In this document: piece by piece, positions 1 to 8,443 of the stretch | How the letters are laid out: every line of letters begins with the position of its first letter | Position numbering within the stretch: position 1 is the first letter of the stretch | Source of the DNA: CAVPEW01 sp963703565 | GTDB lineage: Bacteria; Actinomycetota; Acidimicrobiia; Acidimicrobiales; VFJN01 | Reading direction: 5' to 3' | Assembly (NCBI GenBank): GCA_963703565.1 | Contig: CAVPEW010000030.1 | Coordinates: 92,805-156,804 of the forward strand | DNA: 64,000 bases | Notes under the pieces: generated by a model | Told to the model about the DNA's origin: nothing | Databases searched by the model: none | Seen by the model: the letters and a program-made list of their open reading frames with translations, nothing else | Made by a program: the position numbers and the translations under genes

Positions 1-48
1 GAGACAGTGGCCGCCCTGGCCCTCGAACACGTGGGGAGGCCCCGATGA
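1..48 (+). CDS. C-terminal end of an upstream gene (partial)
   Basis: The first reading frame is open from base 1 and ends at TGA 46-48, giving the tail ETVAALALEHVGRPR. Its stop overlaps the ATG of the next gene (ATGA at 45-48), the arrangement of translationally coupled genes that recurs throughout this window. Fifteen residues are too few to name the protein. Confidence 0.5.
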   Translation, partial: ETVAALALEHVGRPR

Positions 49-711
49 GCGAGCCTGCCCTGTTGCACCACGGAAAGGTCGACCTCGCACTGCACGAGTT
101 GCGTGGCGGAGATGGACCCCTGCTGGTGCACCTCCACGGGCTGGGCGAGAGCTCCCCCGGCCTCGGTGCCCGACCACCTCGCGCCGTGGCCCGGCCCGAT
201 CGTGGCACTGGACCTCACCGGGCACGGCCGTTCGGGTTGCCCCGACAGCGGCGGCTACACGTGCGAGGTCCTCATGGGCGACGTGGACCTGGCGCTGGCC
301 CAGACCGGCCCGGCCACCGTGTTCGGCCGTGGCCTGGGTGCCTACGTGGCCTTGTTGATCGCCGGTGGCCGGCCCGCCCTGGTGCGCGGCGCCATCCTGA
401 CCGACGGGCCCGGCCTGGCCGGGGGCGGCCCGGCGCCGCTGGCCCCCTACATAGTGACGGTGGTGCCCGCCCCCCCGCCGGGGGGCACTCCGGACCCTTG
501 GGCGCTGGCCGAGCTCGCACGCGATGTGCGCCCGCCCGACTACGCCGCGACCTTCGCCCGTTCGGCGGCGACGCGCTCCGAGTTGGAGATCGCAGTGGCG
601 GTGTGCGGCCACAACAGGCCCGACTGGCTGGTCGCGGTGCTCAACGAGCCAGGGGTCATCGAGTGCGGCCTGGCGGAGGCGATCGAGCTGTTCGGCTCCG
701 CGGGGGCATGA
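45..711 (+). CDS. alpha/beta hydrolase, frameshifted
   Basis: This encodes a probable alpha/beta-hydrolase-fold enzyme of unknown substrate. The start frame (ATG 45) gives the oxyanion-hole motif LLVHLHGLGE. The rest of the fold (IVALDLTGHGRSG, then a nucleophile-elbow-like VFGRGLGAYVALL) is read one frame over and ends at 711. The two join if one C is removed from the CCCCC run at 154-158, restoring about 221 aa. The elbow has G-R-G-L-G where Ser is usual, so catalytic activity is uncertain. The indel lies in a homopolymer and resembles five other single-base indels in this window, so sequencing error is as likely as decay. It overlaps the upstream gene by ATGA. Confidence 0.7.
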
Positions 712-715
712 GCTC

Positions 716-1783
716 TCAGCGCTGGCGGTGACCCACGTATCGGGCCAGCTCGACCAACGCCTCGGCCGCACCGCCGCCGAGATCTGCACTGGTCACGGCA
801 ACGATGGCCTCGGCGGTCAATGCTTCGATGCGTTGCTCCACCGCCGCCACCGCCCCTGTGTCGACGAGCACCTGCTGGATGCCCAACACGGCGACCGAGT
901 CGAGGCGGGCATCGCCCACGGCCTCCAGCACGCTGGACTGGAGGGGGTCGGCTGCTGCCGCCGCAGCGGCCAGCAGGGGTGTCGGCTTGCCCTCGCGCAG
1001 GTCGTCGCCAACCGGCTTGCCCGTGGCGGTGGCGTCGCCGAAGGCGCCCAGCAGGTCGTCGCGCAGCTGGAACGCCTCGCCCAACGGGTCGCCGAAGGCT
1101 GACAGGACCGAGGTGAGCTCGGACCCTCCCCCGGCCAGGGCCGCGCCGACGTGCAGGGGCCGCTCGATGGTGTACTTGCCCGACTTGTATCGGGAGATCC
1201 TGCGGGCGACGACGGCGTCGGTGCTGCCCGAGGCGGTGGCAAGCACGTCGAGGAGCTGGCCGGCATTGAGCTCCAGGCGCAGCTCGTTCCAGATGGCGCG
1301 CACCTCGGGCCGGTCGGAGGGAAGCAGCAGGTCGGCATAGACGTGGGCGAGATCGCCGACCAGCGTGGCCACGCCCTCCCCGAAGCGGCGGCCCTCGCCC
1401 CGCCAGTGCTCGTTGCGGTGCCGGTCCTCGAACTCGAGGTGAGCGGTCCGCGCGCCTCGCCTGCGGTCGGATCCGTCCATCACGTCGTCGTGGAGGAGCG
1501 CGAACGCCTGGAGCATCTCGAACGCCGCGCCGGCATCGACGACCTCGGGATCCTCGGGGTCGCCTCCGGCGGCGACGAAGCCCCAATAGCAGAAGGCCGG
1601 CCGGAGCCGCTTGCCGCCGGCCATCACCAGGCGTCGCAGCGCGTCCCAGGGCTCGACGAGCTCGCCCGACAGCGAGGCCCAACGGTCGGTCTCGGCGTCG
1701 AGCAGGCCCGACAGGCGGGCCTCGACCCGGGCGGCGACGCCGAGCAGGCTGTCCGGTTCACGAACCCGCACAGGTGTCGGCAC
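716..1783 (-). CDS. polyprenyl (geranylgeranyl-type) diphosphate synthase
   Basis: This is a trans-isoprenyl diphosphate synthase of about 355 aa that elongates allylic diphosphates with IPP for carotenoid, quinone or membrane lipid precursors. It shows GGKRLRP, the first Asp-rich motif in LLHDDVMDGSDRRRG, and the second in GKPVGDDLREGK. The open frame extends further upstream, but GTG 1783 is preferred because TACGCT (1790-1795) lies exactly 6 nt before it, matching the leaderless pattern seen elsewhere here. It follows xseB closely on the same strand. Product chain length cannot be read reliably, so the GGPP assignment is only by family resemblance. Confidence 0.9.
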   Translation of the reverse strand: MPTPVRVREPDSLLGVAARVEARLSGLLDAETDRWASLSGELVEPWDALRRLVMAGGKRLRPAFCYWGFVAAGGDPEDPEVVDAGAAFEMLQAFALLHDDVMDGSDRRRGARTAHLEFEDRHRNEHWRGEGRRFGEGVATLVGDLAHVYADLLLPSDRPEVRAIWNELRLELNAGQLLDVLATASGSTDAVVARRISRYKSGKYTIERPLHVGAALAGGGSELTSVLSAFGDPLGEAFQLRDDLLGAFGDATATGKPVGDDLREGKPTPLLAAAAAAADPLQSSVLEAVGDARLDSVAVLGIQQVLVDTGAVAAVEQRIEALTAEAIVAVTSADLGGGAAEALVELARYVGHRQR

Positions 1784-1789
1784 CGGGCG

Positions 1790-1795
1790 AGCGTA
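1790..1795 (-). promoter_or_regulatory. TACGCT -10 element, leaderless
   Basis: On the minus strand TACGCT ends 6 nt before the GTG at 1783. This spacing puts the transcription start at or next to the start codon. Confidence 0.5.
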
Positions 1796-1829
1796 GCCAG
1801 AGGCGGATTCGGAGCCGCCGCGCCGAAGG

Positions 1830-2063
1830 TCAGTCGCGCGGCTCGGAGTCGAGCTCGGCGACGACGGCCTCGATCCGTGACCGCGCCGACGCGACCCGGT
1901 CACGGCACAAGCGCAGCAGGGCGGCGCCCCGCTCCACCTTTGCTGCCAGCACGTCGACGTCGATGCCGTCGCCCTCCAACTCCTCGAGGATCTCCTCGAG
2001 CTCGGCCAGTGCCTCGGCGTAGCCGGTCGGCACTGCCGGCTCTCGGGCGTCCGGGTCAGGCAT
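1830..2063 (-). CDS. xseB: exodeoxyribonuclease VII small subunit
   Basis: XseB is the small helical subunit of exonuclease VII, which degrades single-stranded DNA with XseA in the cytoplasm. The 77-aa protein has the family pattern GYAEALAELEEILEELEG followed by LERGAALLRLCRDRV-like helices with a central coiled coil. ATG 2063 is chosen over longer GTG/TTG options because it overlaps the xseA stop by 8 bp, the usual xseAB coupling. Length and gene order fit the family. Confidence 0.93.
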   Translation of the reverse strand: MPDPDAREPAVPTGYAEALAELEEILEELEGDGIDVDVLAAKVERGAALLRLCRDRVASARSRIEAVVAELDSEPRD

Positions 2064-3483
2064 CGGTCCCACCTGCTGGCGGAGGGCCAGCGCCGTCGGC
2101 GACGAGCGAGCGCAGCGTGCCGCCGGCCAGGGTCGTGGTGAGCTCGTCGCCGGGTACGAGCGCGGCCGGTTCGCGCACGACACGGCCTTGCCGGTCACGC
2201 GTGATCGACCAGCCCCGCGCCAGCGCCCGGCGCGGATGCATGGCGGCGAGGCGAGCCTCGTGGGCACGCAGGTCACGAGAAGTCGCTGCCAGCGCTCGCT
2301 GCGCGCGTTGGCCGAACCGGGTCGCGGCGCTCACCTCGCGCGACGTGGCGGTCGACAGCGACCGGCGCGATGCCCCCAGCAGGCCGGCGCCAGCCCTGAA
2401 CGCTCGTTCGTCGAGGCTGTCGAGGCGGGCCGCGCTGCGCACGGTGAGTCGCTCGGATGACAGCGCCAGGACGCTGTCGGCGGTGTCGAGGCGGCGCCGG
2501 ACGCCGGCGGCGAGGGCGGCCGCGGTCACCCGGGACCGCTCGTCGTGGTCGGCGAGTCGGGCACGGGCGCGCGTCGTGGCGGTCGACCAGCGGCGGTCCA
2601 GCGTGGCCAGGCGCTCACGAACCACTGCCACGAGGGCCGCGGCGGCCGCTGTGGGGGTCTTGGCGCTGGTGTGGGCGACCTCGTCGGCGACGCTGCGGTC
2701 GATCTCGTGGCCGATCCCGACCACAACCGGGTGCGGGCAGGCGGCGATGGCACGGGCGACCGCCTCGCTGTCGAACGCCGCGAGGTCGGTCCGAGCTCCG
2801 CCGCCGCGGACGATCACCACCACGTCGACACGCCGGCGCCCGAGGGTCTCGATCGCCGTGGCGAGCGAGGAGGGCGACGTCGGCCCCTGGACGCGGGCAT
2901 CGACCGACACGACCTCGAAGGCGATGCCCGAGCGCGACAGCTCGGCGAGCACGTCTGCCTCGGCGGCGCTGCCCCGGCTCGTGACGAGCCCCACCACGAG
3001 CGGCAGGGCGGGCATGGGCCTTGACCGGTTCGCAGCCAGGAGCCCCTCGGCGCCGAGCCGGGCGAGCACGCCAGCGCGCTCGAGGGCCAGCCGGCCCAGG
3101 GTGTGGGCCGGATCGATCGCGGTCATCCCGAGTTGGACCTGGCCACGGGGCGCGAACCAGGCGATGCGGCCCCGCACCCGCACCTCGGTGCCGTCGGTCA
3201 TGCGCACCGCCCCGCCGGCGGCGGTCAGGGTGCGGTTCACGGCCGGCTTGTGGCGGGCAGCCAGCATCACCGCCAACGAGGCACGCGATCCGTCGAGCCG
3301 ATCCTCCACGAGCGTGAAGTACACGTGGCCCGAGCGCGCCCGGGTCAGGTCGTGGATCTCGCCCCGGACCCATACCTCGTCGGGCATGGCCCGGCGCAGC
3401 AGGTGGTCGAGCGCGTCGCCCAGCTCGCCCACCGACCAGGTCGGCTCGGGCAGCCGCCCCACGTCAGGGTCCTCCCACAGCAC
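2056..3483 (-). CDS. xseA: exodeoxyribonuclease VII large subunit
   Basis: XseA is the catalytic large subunit of exonuclease VII (475 aa), acting in single-strand DNA processing and repair. It begins with the OB-fold region (VWVRGEIHDLTRARSGHVYF). The nuclease core includes LVVGLVTSRGSAAEADVL, VVIVRGGGARTDLAAFDSE and CPHPVVVGIGHEIDRSVAD, followed by the long coiled-coil region and a C-terminal HPRRALARGWSITR segment. It starts with GTG 3483, with TAGGCT 6 nt upstream. The stop overlaps xseB. It is divergent from the Asp23 gene across a 100-bp gap. Confidence 0.95.
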   Translation of the reverse strand: MLWEDPDVGRLPEPTWSVGELGDALDHLLRRAMPDEVWVRGEIHDLTRARSGHVYFTLVEDRLDGSRASLAVMLAARHKPAVNRTLTAAGGAVRMTDGTEVRVRGRIAWFAPRGQVQLGMTAIDPAHTLGRLALERAGVLARLGAEGLLAANRSRPMPALPLVVGLVTSRGSAAEADVLAELSRSGIAFEVVSVDARVQGPTSPSSLATAIETLGRRRVDVVVIVRGGGARTDLAAFDSEAVARAIAACPHPVVVGIGHEIDRSVADEVAHTSAKTPTAAAAALVAVVRERLATLDRRWSTATTRARARLADHDERSRVTAAALAAGVRRRLDTADSVLALSSERLTVRSAARLDSLDERAFRAGAGLLGASRRSLSTATSREVSAATRFGQRAQRALAATSRDLRAHEARLAAMHPRRALARGWSITRDRQGRVVREPAALVPGDELTTTLAGGTLRSLVADGAGPPPAGGTDA

Positions 3484-3489
3484 GGCTGG

Positions 3490-3495
3490 AGCCTA
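3490..3495 (-). promoter_or_regulatory. TAGGCT -10 element, leaderless xseA
   Basis: The minus-strand hexamer TAGGCT ends 6 nt before the GTG of xseA at 3483. A plus-strand TAGCTT at 3524-3529 could serve the divergent Asp23 gene. Confidence 0.5.
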
Positions 3496-3583
3496 CGCAG
3501 CCAGGTCGGGGCCGATCGCGGCGTAGCTTTGGAGGGCGCCGCACCCCGCCGCACCCACGCCACCGCAGACGACCGGAGCGACC

Positions 3584-4027
3584 ATGAGCGAACCTGAACT
3601 GGCCACCCGGGCCGGCAACGGCACTGAGCCGCCACCGGGGTCCTGGCTGCCCGACGAGCCCGAGCGGGGCGTGACCTCGATAGCTCAGGACGTGGTGGCC
3701 AGGATCGCCGCCCTCGCCGCCCACGAGGTCGAAGGCGTGGCCCGCCTCGGGGGCGAGGTGCCCGAGGCGATGGCGGCCACGGTGGGGCGGATCGCCGCCC
3801 GGACCGGGCCCGAAGGGGTCGGGGTGGAGGTCGGCACCCGCCAGGTGGCCTGTGACCTGGCCGTCACCGTGCGTTACCCGAGCCCGATCCGCCAGGTGAC
3901 CGAGGCAGTGCGTGAGAACGTCATCGACCGGATCGAGGCGATGACGGGACTCGAGGTCGTCGAGGTGAACATCGCCGTGATCGACCTGGCCTTCGACGGC
4001 GGGCCGCAGGGCGCCCGAGTCGTCTAG
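3584..4027 (+). CDS. Asp23/Gls24 family envelope stress protein
   Basis: This 147-aa Asp23/Gls24-family protein is soluble. In Gram-positive bacteria the family is membrane-associated through partner proteins and linked to envelope stress. The pattern is clear: SIAQDVVARIAALAAHEVEGVARL at the N-terminal third, VRYPSPIRQVTEAVRENV in the middle, and GLEVVEVNIAVIDL near the end. It is followed after 29 bp by a membrane protein that is probably its anchor or partner. A candidate promoter TAGCTT lies at 3524-3529, leaving a 50-nt leader with a weak GGAG. Confidence 0.9.
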   Translation: MSEPELATRAGNGTEPPPGSWLPDEPERGVTSIAQDVVARIAALAAHEVEGVARLGGEVPEAMAATVGRIAARTGPEGVGVEVGTRQVACDLAVTVRYPSPIRQVTEAVRENVIDRIEAMTGLEVVEVNIAVIDLAFDGGPQGARVV

Positions 4028-4056
4028 GGCGAACGGCTCGCCGTCCAGGGCCCGCC

Positions 4057-5217
4057 GTGCCGTCCTGTGCACCGGGATCGCTCAGGCGGCGCCGCGCCCT
4101 GGTGGCCCGGGCAGGGGTCGTGGCCGCCGGCGTGGTCGTCGCGATCGAGGCCACCCTGGTCGGGGCCGATCGTGCAGCGTGGCTGGTGCCGCGCGACCGC
4201 TGGGCTCGCGGGCTCGCCGGGCTGGAGTGGTCCTCGCCGCGCCTGGTCGCGGTCGGGGTGGCGCTGTGCGTTGCCGGCCTCGCCCTGCTGGCCAGGGCGC
4301 GCGGCCCCCTCGGCGACCTCGCCGGGCGCCACAGCGGTACCGACGAGGTCGTGATGCGCTTCGCCCGCTCGGGCGTCGAGGAGCACCTCGTCTCGAGGCT
4401 GCTGGCCGATCCCGACGTGGTCGACGCAGCGGTCCGGGTCGGCGCCCTGCGCACCGTCGCGGTGGTGCAGGCTCGGCCGGGAGAGAGCGACCACGCCGGA
4501 CTGGGCGCTCGGCTGGGCCATGACCTCGTGCGCGCGGCCCATGGCCTCGGGGTCCAACTCCCCCCGTTGCGGCTACGTGTGCGCGCCGCTGGCGGCGAGC
4601 CCGGCGGCCCAGCGGACCGCCCCGTGCGCCCGCCTGCATGGCCGCGAGCCGAATGGCGCAGAGCCGTGGCAGCGGCACTGACGCTCGGGGCGGGTGCGAG
4701 GGTGCTGGCGGGCGCGGCGGGGCTGGCCGGCACCGAGCCCGGGGCTCGCTACCGCGACCTTGCCTCGACGACGGGCGCGCACCCGGCGTGGTGGGCGGCA
4801 GCAGTGGTGACCGCGGCGTTCGTCGTCGTATCGGCGGCCTGGCCCGTGCGACGCGCCCGGAACCCACCGGCTCCGTGCCCCGCACTGGTCTCGGAGCGGC
4901 CCACGCCGACGTCGCGCGGAACCACCGTCTGGGCTCCGCCGGCCGTCGAGACCGCCTGGGCGGTCGAGGTCGGGGATCTGGACGGGGTGCGTCCCGGCGG
5001 GTGCGCCGTCGAGTCCTGGGGCCAGGTCCCGGCGCTGCGGGCCAGCGTCGGTGTCACCGATCCCGACGCCCTCGACGGCCTCGCCGCGATCCTGCCGGGC
5101 ACCGCGATCCGCCTGGCCGGCCTGGTGGGGGTCCCACGGCTGTCCCTCTACGTCCGCGTGGAGATGCGACGGCGCTCGGGCACCCTGCCCAGGGCCGACG
5201 ACGGCAGCCGCCGATAG
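4057..5217 (+). CDS. membrane protein with two Asp23-partner-like halves (DUF6286-like)
   Basis: This is a 386-aa membrane protein that I can place only by context and resemblance to actinobacterial DUF6286/AmaP-type partners of Asp23. It has two halves of the same plan. Residues about 14-80 hold two hydrophobic segments and are followed by a soluble domain (DVVDAAVRVGALRTVAVVQA). Residues about 215-275 hold two more hydrophobic segments and are followed by a second soluble domain (VPALRASVGVTDPDALDGLA). This looks like an internal duplication or fusion of genes that are separate in other actinobacteria. The start is GTG 4057. Function as an Asp23 membrane anchor is inference. Confidence 0.65.
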   Translation: MPSCAPGSLRRRRALVARAGVVAAGVVVAIEATLVGADRAAWLVPRDRWARGLAGLEWSSPRLVAVGVALCVAGLALLARARGPLGDLAGRHSGTDEVVMRFARSGVEEHLVSRLLADPDVVDAAVRVGALRTVAVVQARPGESDHAGLGARLGHDLVRAAHGLGVQLPPLRLRVRAAGGEPGGPADRPVRPPAWPRAEWRRAVAAALTLGAGARVLAGAAGLAGTEPGARYRDLASTTGAHPAWWAAAVVTAAFVVVSAAWPVRRARNPPAPCPALVSERPTPTSRGTTVWAPPAVETAWAVEVGDLDGVRPGGCAVESWGQVPALRASVGVTDPDALDGLAAILPGTAIRLAGLVGVPRLSLYVRVEMRRRSGTLPRADDGSRR

Positions 5218-5237
5218 CCTGCGCCGGGGGTACATCG

Positions 5238-6248
5238 ATGGGAAGTGCAGCTGACCATGACGGGGGATCGGCCCACGGCCACCCCGGCCCGCCTCGGAGC
5301 CCGGCGGCGGGGGTCGACGCCATCGAGCTGGCTCCCGGCGTGGTCCAGCTCGACACCCGCCTGGGCGGTTGGGCCCGGGTGACCGCCGGCTTCCTGGTCG
5401 ACGGCGACGCCCCGGTGCTGGTCGAGACGGGCAGCCAGAGCTCGGTGCCGGTCCTGCTCGAGGCGCTGGCGGGGCTGGGGATCGGGCCCCACGACCTGGC
5501 CGGGGTCGCCGTGACCCACATCCACCTCGACCACGCCGGCGGGATCGGCGACGTCGCCGGAGCGTTCCCCGACGCGACCATCTACGTCCACCCCAGAGGA
5601 GCGCGCCACCTCGTGGACCCGACCCGTCTGGTCGACAGCGCGGCGATGGTCTACGGCGGCCTGCTCGACAGCCTCTACGGCCGGATGACCCCCACCGATG
5701 CCGGTCGGGTCGTGGCCCTCGAGGACGGCGACGAGATCGTCGTCTCGCCGGGACGGGTGCTGACCACGGTCGACTCGCCGGGCCACGCCAAGCACCACCT
5801 CGCACTGCACGACTCGGGCTCGGGCCTGCTCTTCGCCGGCGATGCCGTCGGGGTGCGACTGCCCGACGTCGGCGTGCTGCGCCCGGCGACACCGCCACCG
5901 GACTTCGATCTCGACGCCGCGCTGGCGTCGCTGGCGCGCATCGGCGCCCGGCACCCCACCGGCATCGCGCTGGCCCACTTCGGGCTGGTGCCCGATCCCG
6001 CCGAGATCCTCGACGAGGCCGCAGAGACCCTGGTCCGCTGGAGCGAGGTCGCGGTGGCGGCGTGGCGCGAGGGTCGGGACCTCGCCGAGGCGCTCGACGC
6101 CGCCTTCGCGCCGGACCCGGCGTCTGCACCGGCCGAGGCGCTCGAGATCCTCGAGACCCTCAACGGGATCCACTCCAACGCCGCTGGCCTGCGCCGCTGG
6201 CTGGACCAGCGCCCACCGCCCCGAGACGGCGAGCAGAGCAGGCGGTAG
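5238..6248 (+). CDS. MBL-fold metallo-hydrolase
   Basis: This is a metallo-beta-lactamase-fold hydrolase of about 336 aa. The dinuclear metal site is visible: VTHIHLDHAGGIGD (HxHxDH), the third-motif histidine in VDSPGHAKHHLALH, the bridging Asp in LLFAGDAVGV, and a final His in IALAHFGLVPDP. The C-terminal 80 residues are helical and resemble a dimerisation or substrate-capping extension. ATG 5238 is chosen although the frame is open far upstream, because that part antisenses the previous gene. Its TAG stop lies inside the -10 of the thiolase gene. The substrate is unknown; the fold covers lactonases, glyoxalase II and others. Confidence 0.88.
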   Translation: MGSAADHDGGSAHGHPGPPRSPAAGVDAIELAPGVVQLDTRLGGWARVTAGFLVDGDAPVLVETGSQSSVPVLLEALAGLGIGPHDLAGVAVTHIHLDHAGGIGDVAGAFPDATIYVHPRGARHLVDPTRLVDSAAMVYGGLLDSLYGRMTPTDAGRVVALEDGDEIVVSPGRVLTTVDSPGHAKHHLALHDSGSGLLFAGDAVGVRLPDVGVLRPATPPPDFDLDAALASLARIGARHPTGIALAHFGLVPDPAEILDEAAETLVRWSEVAVAAWREGRDLAEALDAAFAPDPASAPAEALEILETLNGIHSNAAGLRRWLDQRPPPRDGEQSRR

Positions 6249-6251
6249 CTT
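6246..6251 (+). promoter_or_regulatory. TAGCTT -10 element, leaderless thiolase
   Basis: TAGCTT ends 6 nt before ATG 6258 and shares its first three bases with the stop codon of the preceding gene, so the thiolase could be transcribed independently and leaderless. Confidence 0.5.
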
Positions 6252-6257
6252 TCGACC

Positions 6258-7457
6258 ATGCCTGAAGCAGTCATAGTCGCCACCGCACGCACGCCCATCG
6301 GACGCGCCAACAAGGGGAGCCTCGTGGAGTGCCGCCCCGACGATCTGAGCGCCCTCATCGTGCGAGCCGCCCTCGACCAGGTCCCCGAGCTGGACCCCGC
6401 CTCGATCGACGATCTGATCCTGGGCTGTGGCCAGCCGGGAGGCGAGTCGGGCTTCAACGTCGCTCGGGTCGCGGCGATCCTCGCCGGGCTCGACGACGTG
6501 CCCGGTGTGACGGTGAACCGCTACTGCTCGTCCTCGCTGCAAGCGATCCGCATGGCCGCCCACGCCATCCGCGCCGGCGAGGGAGACGCCTTCGTGTGCG
6601 CCGGGGTCGAGACCGTGAGCCGCTACGCCTACGGCGCCTCCGACACCGGCGCCCACAACCCGGCCTTCGCCGACGCGGAGGCCCGCACAGCGCAACGCAG
6701 CCAGGGAGCGGGCTCGTGGGAGCCCCCGGTCGGGCTGCCCGACATCTACATCGCCATGGGTCAGACGGCCGAGAACGTCCGGCTGGCCGAGAACGTCGGG
6801 CGAGCGGAGATGGACGAGTTCGCGGCCCGTTCCCAGCAGCTCGCCGTGGAGGCCCAGCAGCGCGGCTTCTTCGAGCGTGAGATCACGCCGGTGACCACCC
6901 CCAGCGGCACGGTGGTCAGCGTCGACGACGGCCCCCGGCCGGGAACCACAGTGGAGAAGCTGGCCGAGCTCAAGCCGGTCTTCCGGCCCGACGGCGAGGT
7001 GACCGCAGGAAACGCCTGCCCGCTCAACGACGGCGCCGCAGCCGTGGTGGTCATGAGCGACACCAAGGCCGCGGCTGCGGGGATCACCCCTTTGGCCCGC
7101 GTGGTGTCCACCGGGGTGACCGGCCTCAACCCGGAGATGATGGGCATGGGCCCGGTAGAGGCATGCCGCCAGGCCCTTGGTCGGGCCGGGCTCACGATCG
7201 ACGACATCGACCTGGTGGAGATCAACGAGGCGTTCGCAGCCCAGGTCATCCCGTCGGCCAAGCACCTCGGGATCAGCTGGGACAAGCTCAACGTGAACGG
7301 CGGGGCGATCGCCCTGGGCCACCCGTTCGGCATGACCGGCGCTCGGATCATGACCACCCTGTTGAACGGTCTCGAGGACCGCGACAAGCGCTACGGCCTC
7401 GAGTCGATGTGCGTCGGCGGCGGCCAGGGGATGGCCATGATCGTCGAGCGCCTGTAG
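6258..7457 (+). CDS. acetyl-CoA C-acyltransferase (thiolase)
   Basis: This 399-aa thiolase is expected to perform the thiolytic step of beta-oxidation or the reverse condensation. The nucleophilic cysteine is Cys90 in TVNRYCSSSLQA. The catalytic His lies in GGAIALGHPFGMTGAR, the second Cys in ESMCVGGGQGMAM, and the NEAFA motif in DLVEINEAFAAQ. All residues needed for activity are present. The protein is full length and in one frame. The divergent positions around GGGQG fit FadA/FadI-like degradative thiolases, but direction and chain length cannot be settled from sequence. Confidence 0.95.
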   Translation: MPEAVIVATARTPIGRANKGSLVECRPDDLSALIVRAALDQVPELDPASIDDLILGCGQPGGESGFNVARVAAILAGLDDVPGVTVNRYCSSSLQAIRMAAHAIRAGEGDAFVCAGVETVSRYAYGASDTGAHNPAFADAEARTAQRSQGAGSWEPPVGLPDIYIAMGQTAENVRLAENVGRAEMDEFAARSQQLAVEAQQRGFFEREITPVTTPSGTVVSVDDGPRPGTTVEKLAELKPVFRPDGEVTAGNACPLNDGAAAVVVMSDTKAAAAGITPLARVVSTGVTGLNPEMMGMGPVEACRQALGRAGLTIDDIDLVEINEAFAAQVIPSAKHLGISWDKLNVNGGAIALGHPFGMTGARIMTTLLNGLEDRDKRYGLESMCVGGGQGMAMIVERL

Positions 7458-7598
7458 GCCCCACGGCCTTTGCGGCAGGGCGCTCGTTCCAGATTCCCGG
7501 AGTCGGTTGGTTTGATCTCGCCGAGCCCGGGTACCCGTGATGGAGTCGCTGCGACCCCGGGGTTCCCGCCCGCCCCCCGGGGTCGCAGCGCGGTCGAG

Positions 7599-8375
7599 GT
7601 GGTGGATCCCTTCGACCCACGACTCAGCGACTTCTCGGATCTGCGCGCGCCGGTCCGCCGGGCCGCCTGGGAGCGCCGGCGCGGCGTGTGCACGCTGGAG
7701 GGCTTGCACGCGCTCGAGGCCCTGCTGGCCGGGGGGCGGATGCCAATCGCGGTCCTCGCCGAGCGGCGCTGGCTCGAGCGCCTGCCGCCACTGGACGCTC
7801 CCGTGCTGGTGGCGTCCAAGTCCTTGATGGCGCAGGTGACCGGGTTCGCCTTCCACAGGGGCCTGCTGGCGGTGGCCGAGCGGCCGGCGCCGGTGCCCGT
7901 CGAGGAGCTGGCGCGCCGGGCTGGGCGGATACTGGCGGTCGAGGGCGTCAACGACGCGGAGAACCTGGGAGCGCTGTACCGCAACGCTGCCGCCTTCGGC
8001 GTGGAAGCGGTGTTGTTGGACCCCACGGTGACGGACCCGCTGGCCCGCCGCGTGGTGAGGGTGTCGTCGGGTCACGCTCTGCGCCTACCCACCGCACGCG
8101 CCACCTCCTGGCCGGGAGACCTGGCGGTGCTCGCAGCGTCGGGCATCGACGTGTGGGCCCTCACGACCGACGCCGACGCCGTGCCCGTCGCCGAGCTCGC
8201 CGCCGCACGCCCGTCGCGCTGGGCGTTGCTGGTGGGCGCCGAGGGGCCGGGGCTGTCCCGCCGGACGACGGAGCGGGTCAAGGGCCGGGTGCGGGTGCCG
8301 ATGACCCCGGGGGTCGACTCGCTGAACGTGGCCACCGCGGTGGCGATCGCCATGCAGCGTCTGAGTGAACCCTGA
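7599..8375 (+). CDS. TrmH/SpoU-family RNA 2'-O-methyltransferase
   Basis: This is a SPOUT-fold methyltransferase of about 258 aa that methylates ribose 2'-OH in rRNA or tRNA. The three SpoU motifs are intact: motif 1 VNDAENLGALYRNAAAFG, motif 2 WALLVGAEGPGLS, and motif 3 VRVPMTPGVDSLNVATAVAI, which forms the knotted SAM site. An N-terminal substrate-binding domain (GVCTLEGLHALEALLAGG) precedes them. The start is uncertain: tandem GTGs at 7599 and 7602 fit the family length, and the open frame reaches 7470. The target nucleotide is unknown. Confidence 0.9.
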   Translation: MVDPFDPRLSDFSDLRAPVRRAAWERRRGVCTLEGLHALEALLAGGRMPIAVLAERRWLERLPPLDAPVLVASKSLMAQVTGFAFHRGLLAVAERPAPVPVEELARRAGRILAVEGVNDAENLGALYRNAAAFGVEAVLLDPTVTDPLARRVVRVSSGHALRLPTARATSWPGDLAVLAASGIDVWALTTDADAVPVAELAAARPSRWALLVGAEGPGLSRRTTERVKGRVRVPMTPGVDSLNVATAVAIAMQRLSEP

Positions 8376-8443
8376 CCGCACGCAGACCAGCGGAGCGGCA
8401 ACGGGGTTGCCCCGCAGACGGGCAATGGGCACGATGGTTGGCA

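Noticed and set aside
1151..3526. 791-aa plus-strand open frame
   Set aside because: It is antisense to the polyprenyl synthase, xseB and xseA; the translation is Arg/Ser-rich with no domain pattern. This is typical of shadow frames in high-GC DNA.
5148..8075. 975-aa minus-strand open frame
   Set aside because: It is antisense to the MBL hydrolase, thiolase and methyltransferase, and His/Gly/Arg-rich without recognisable motifs.
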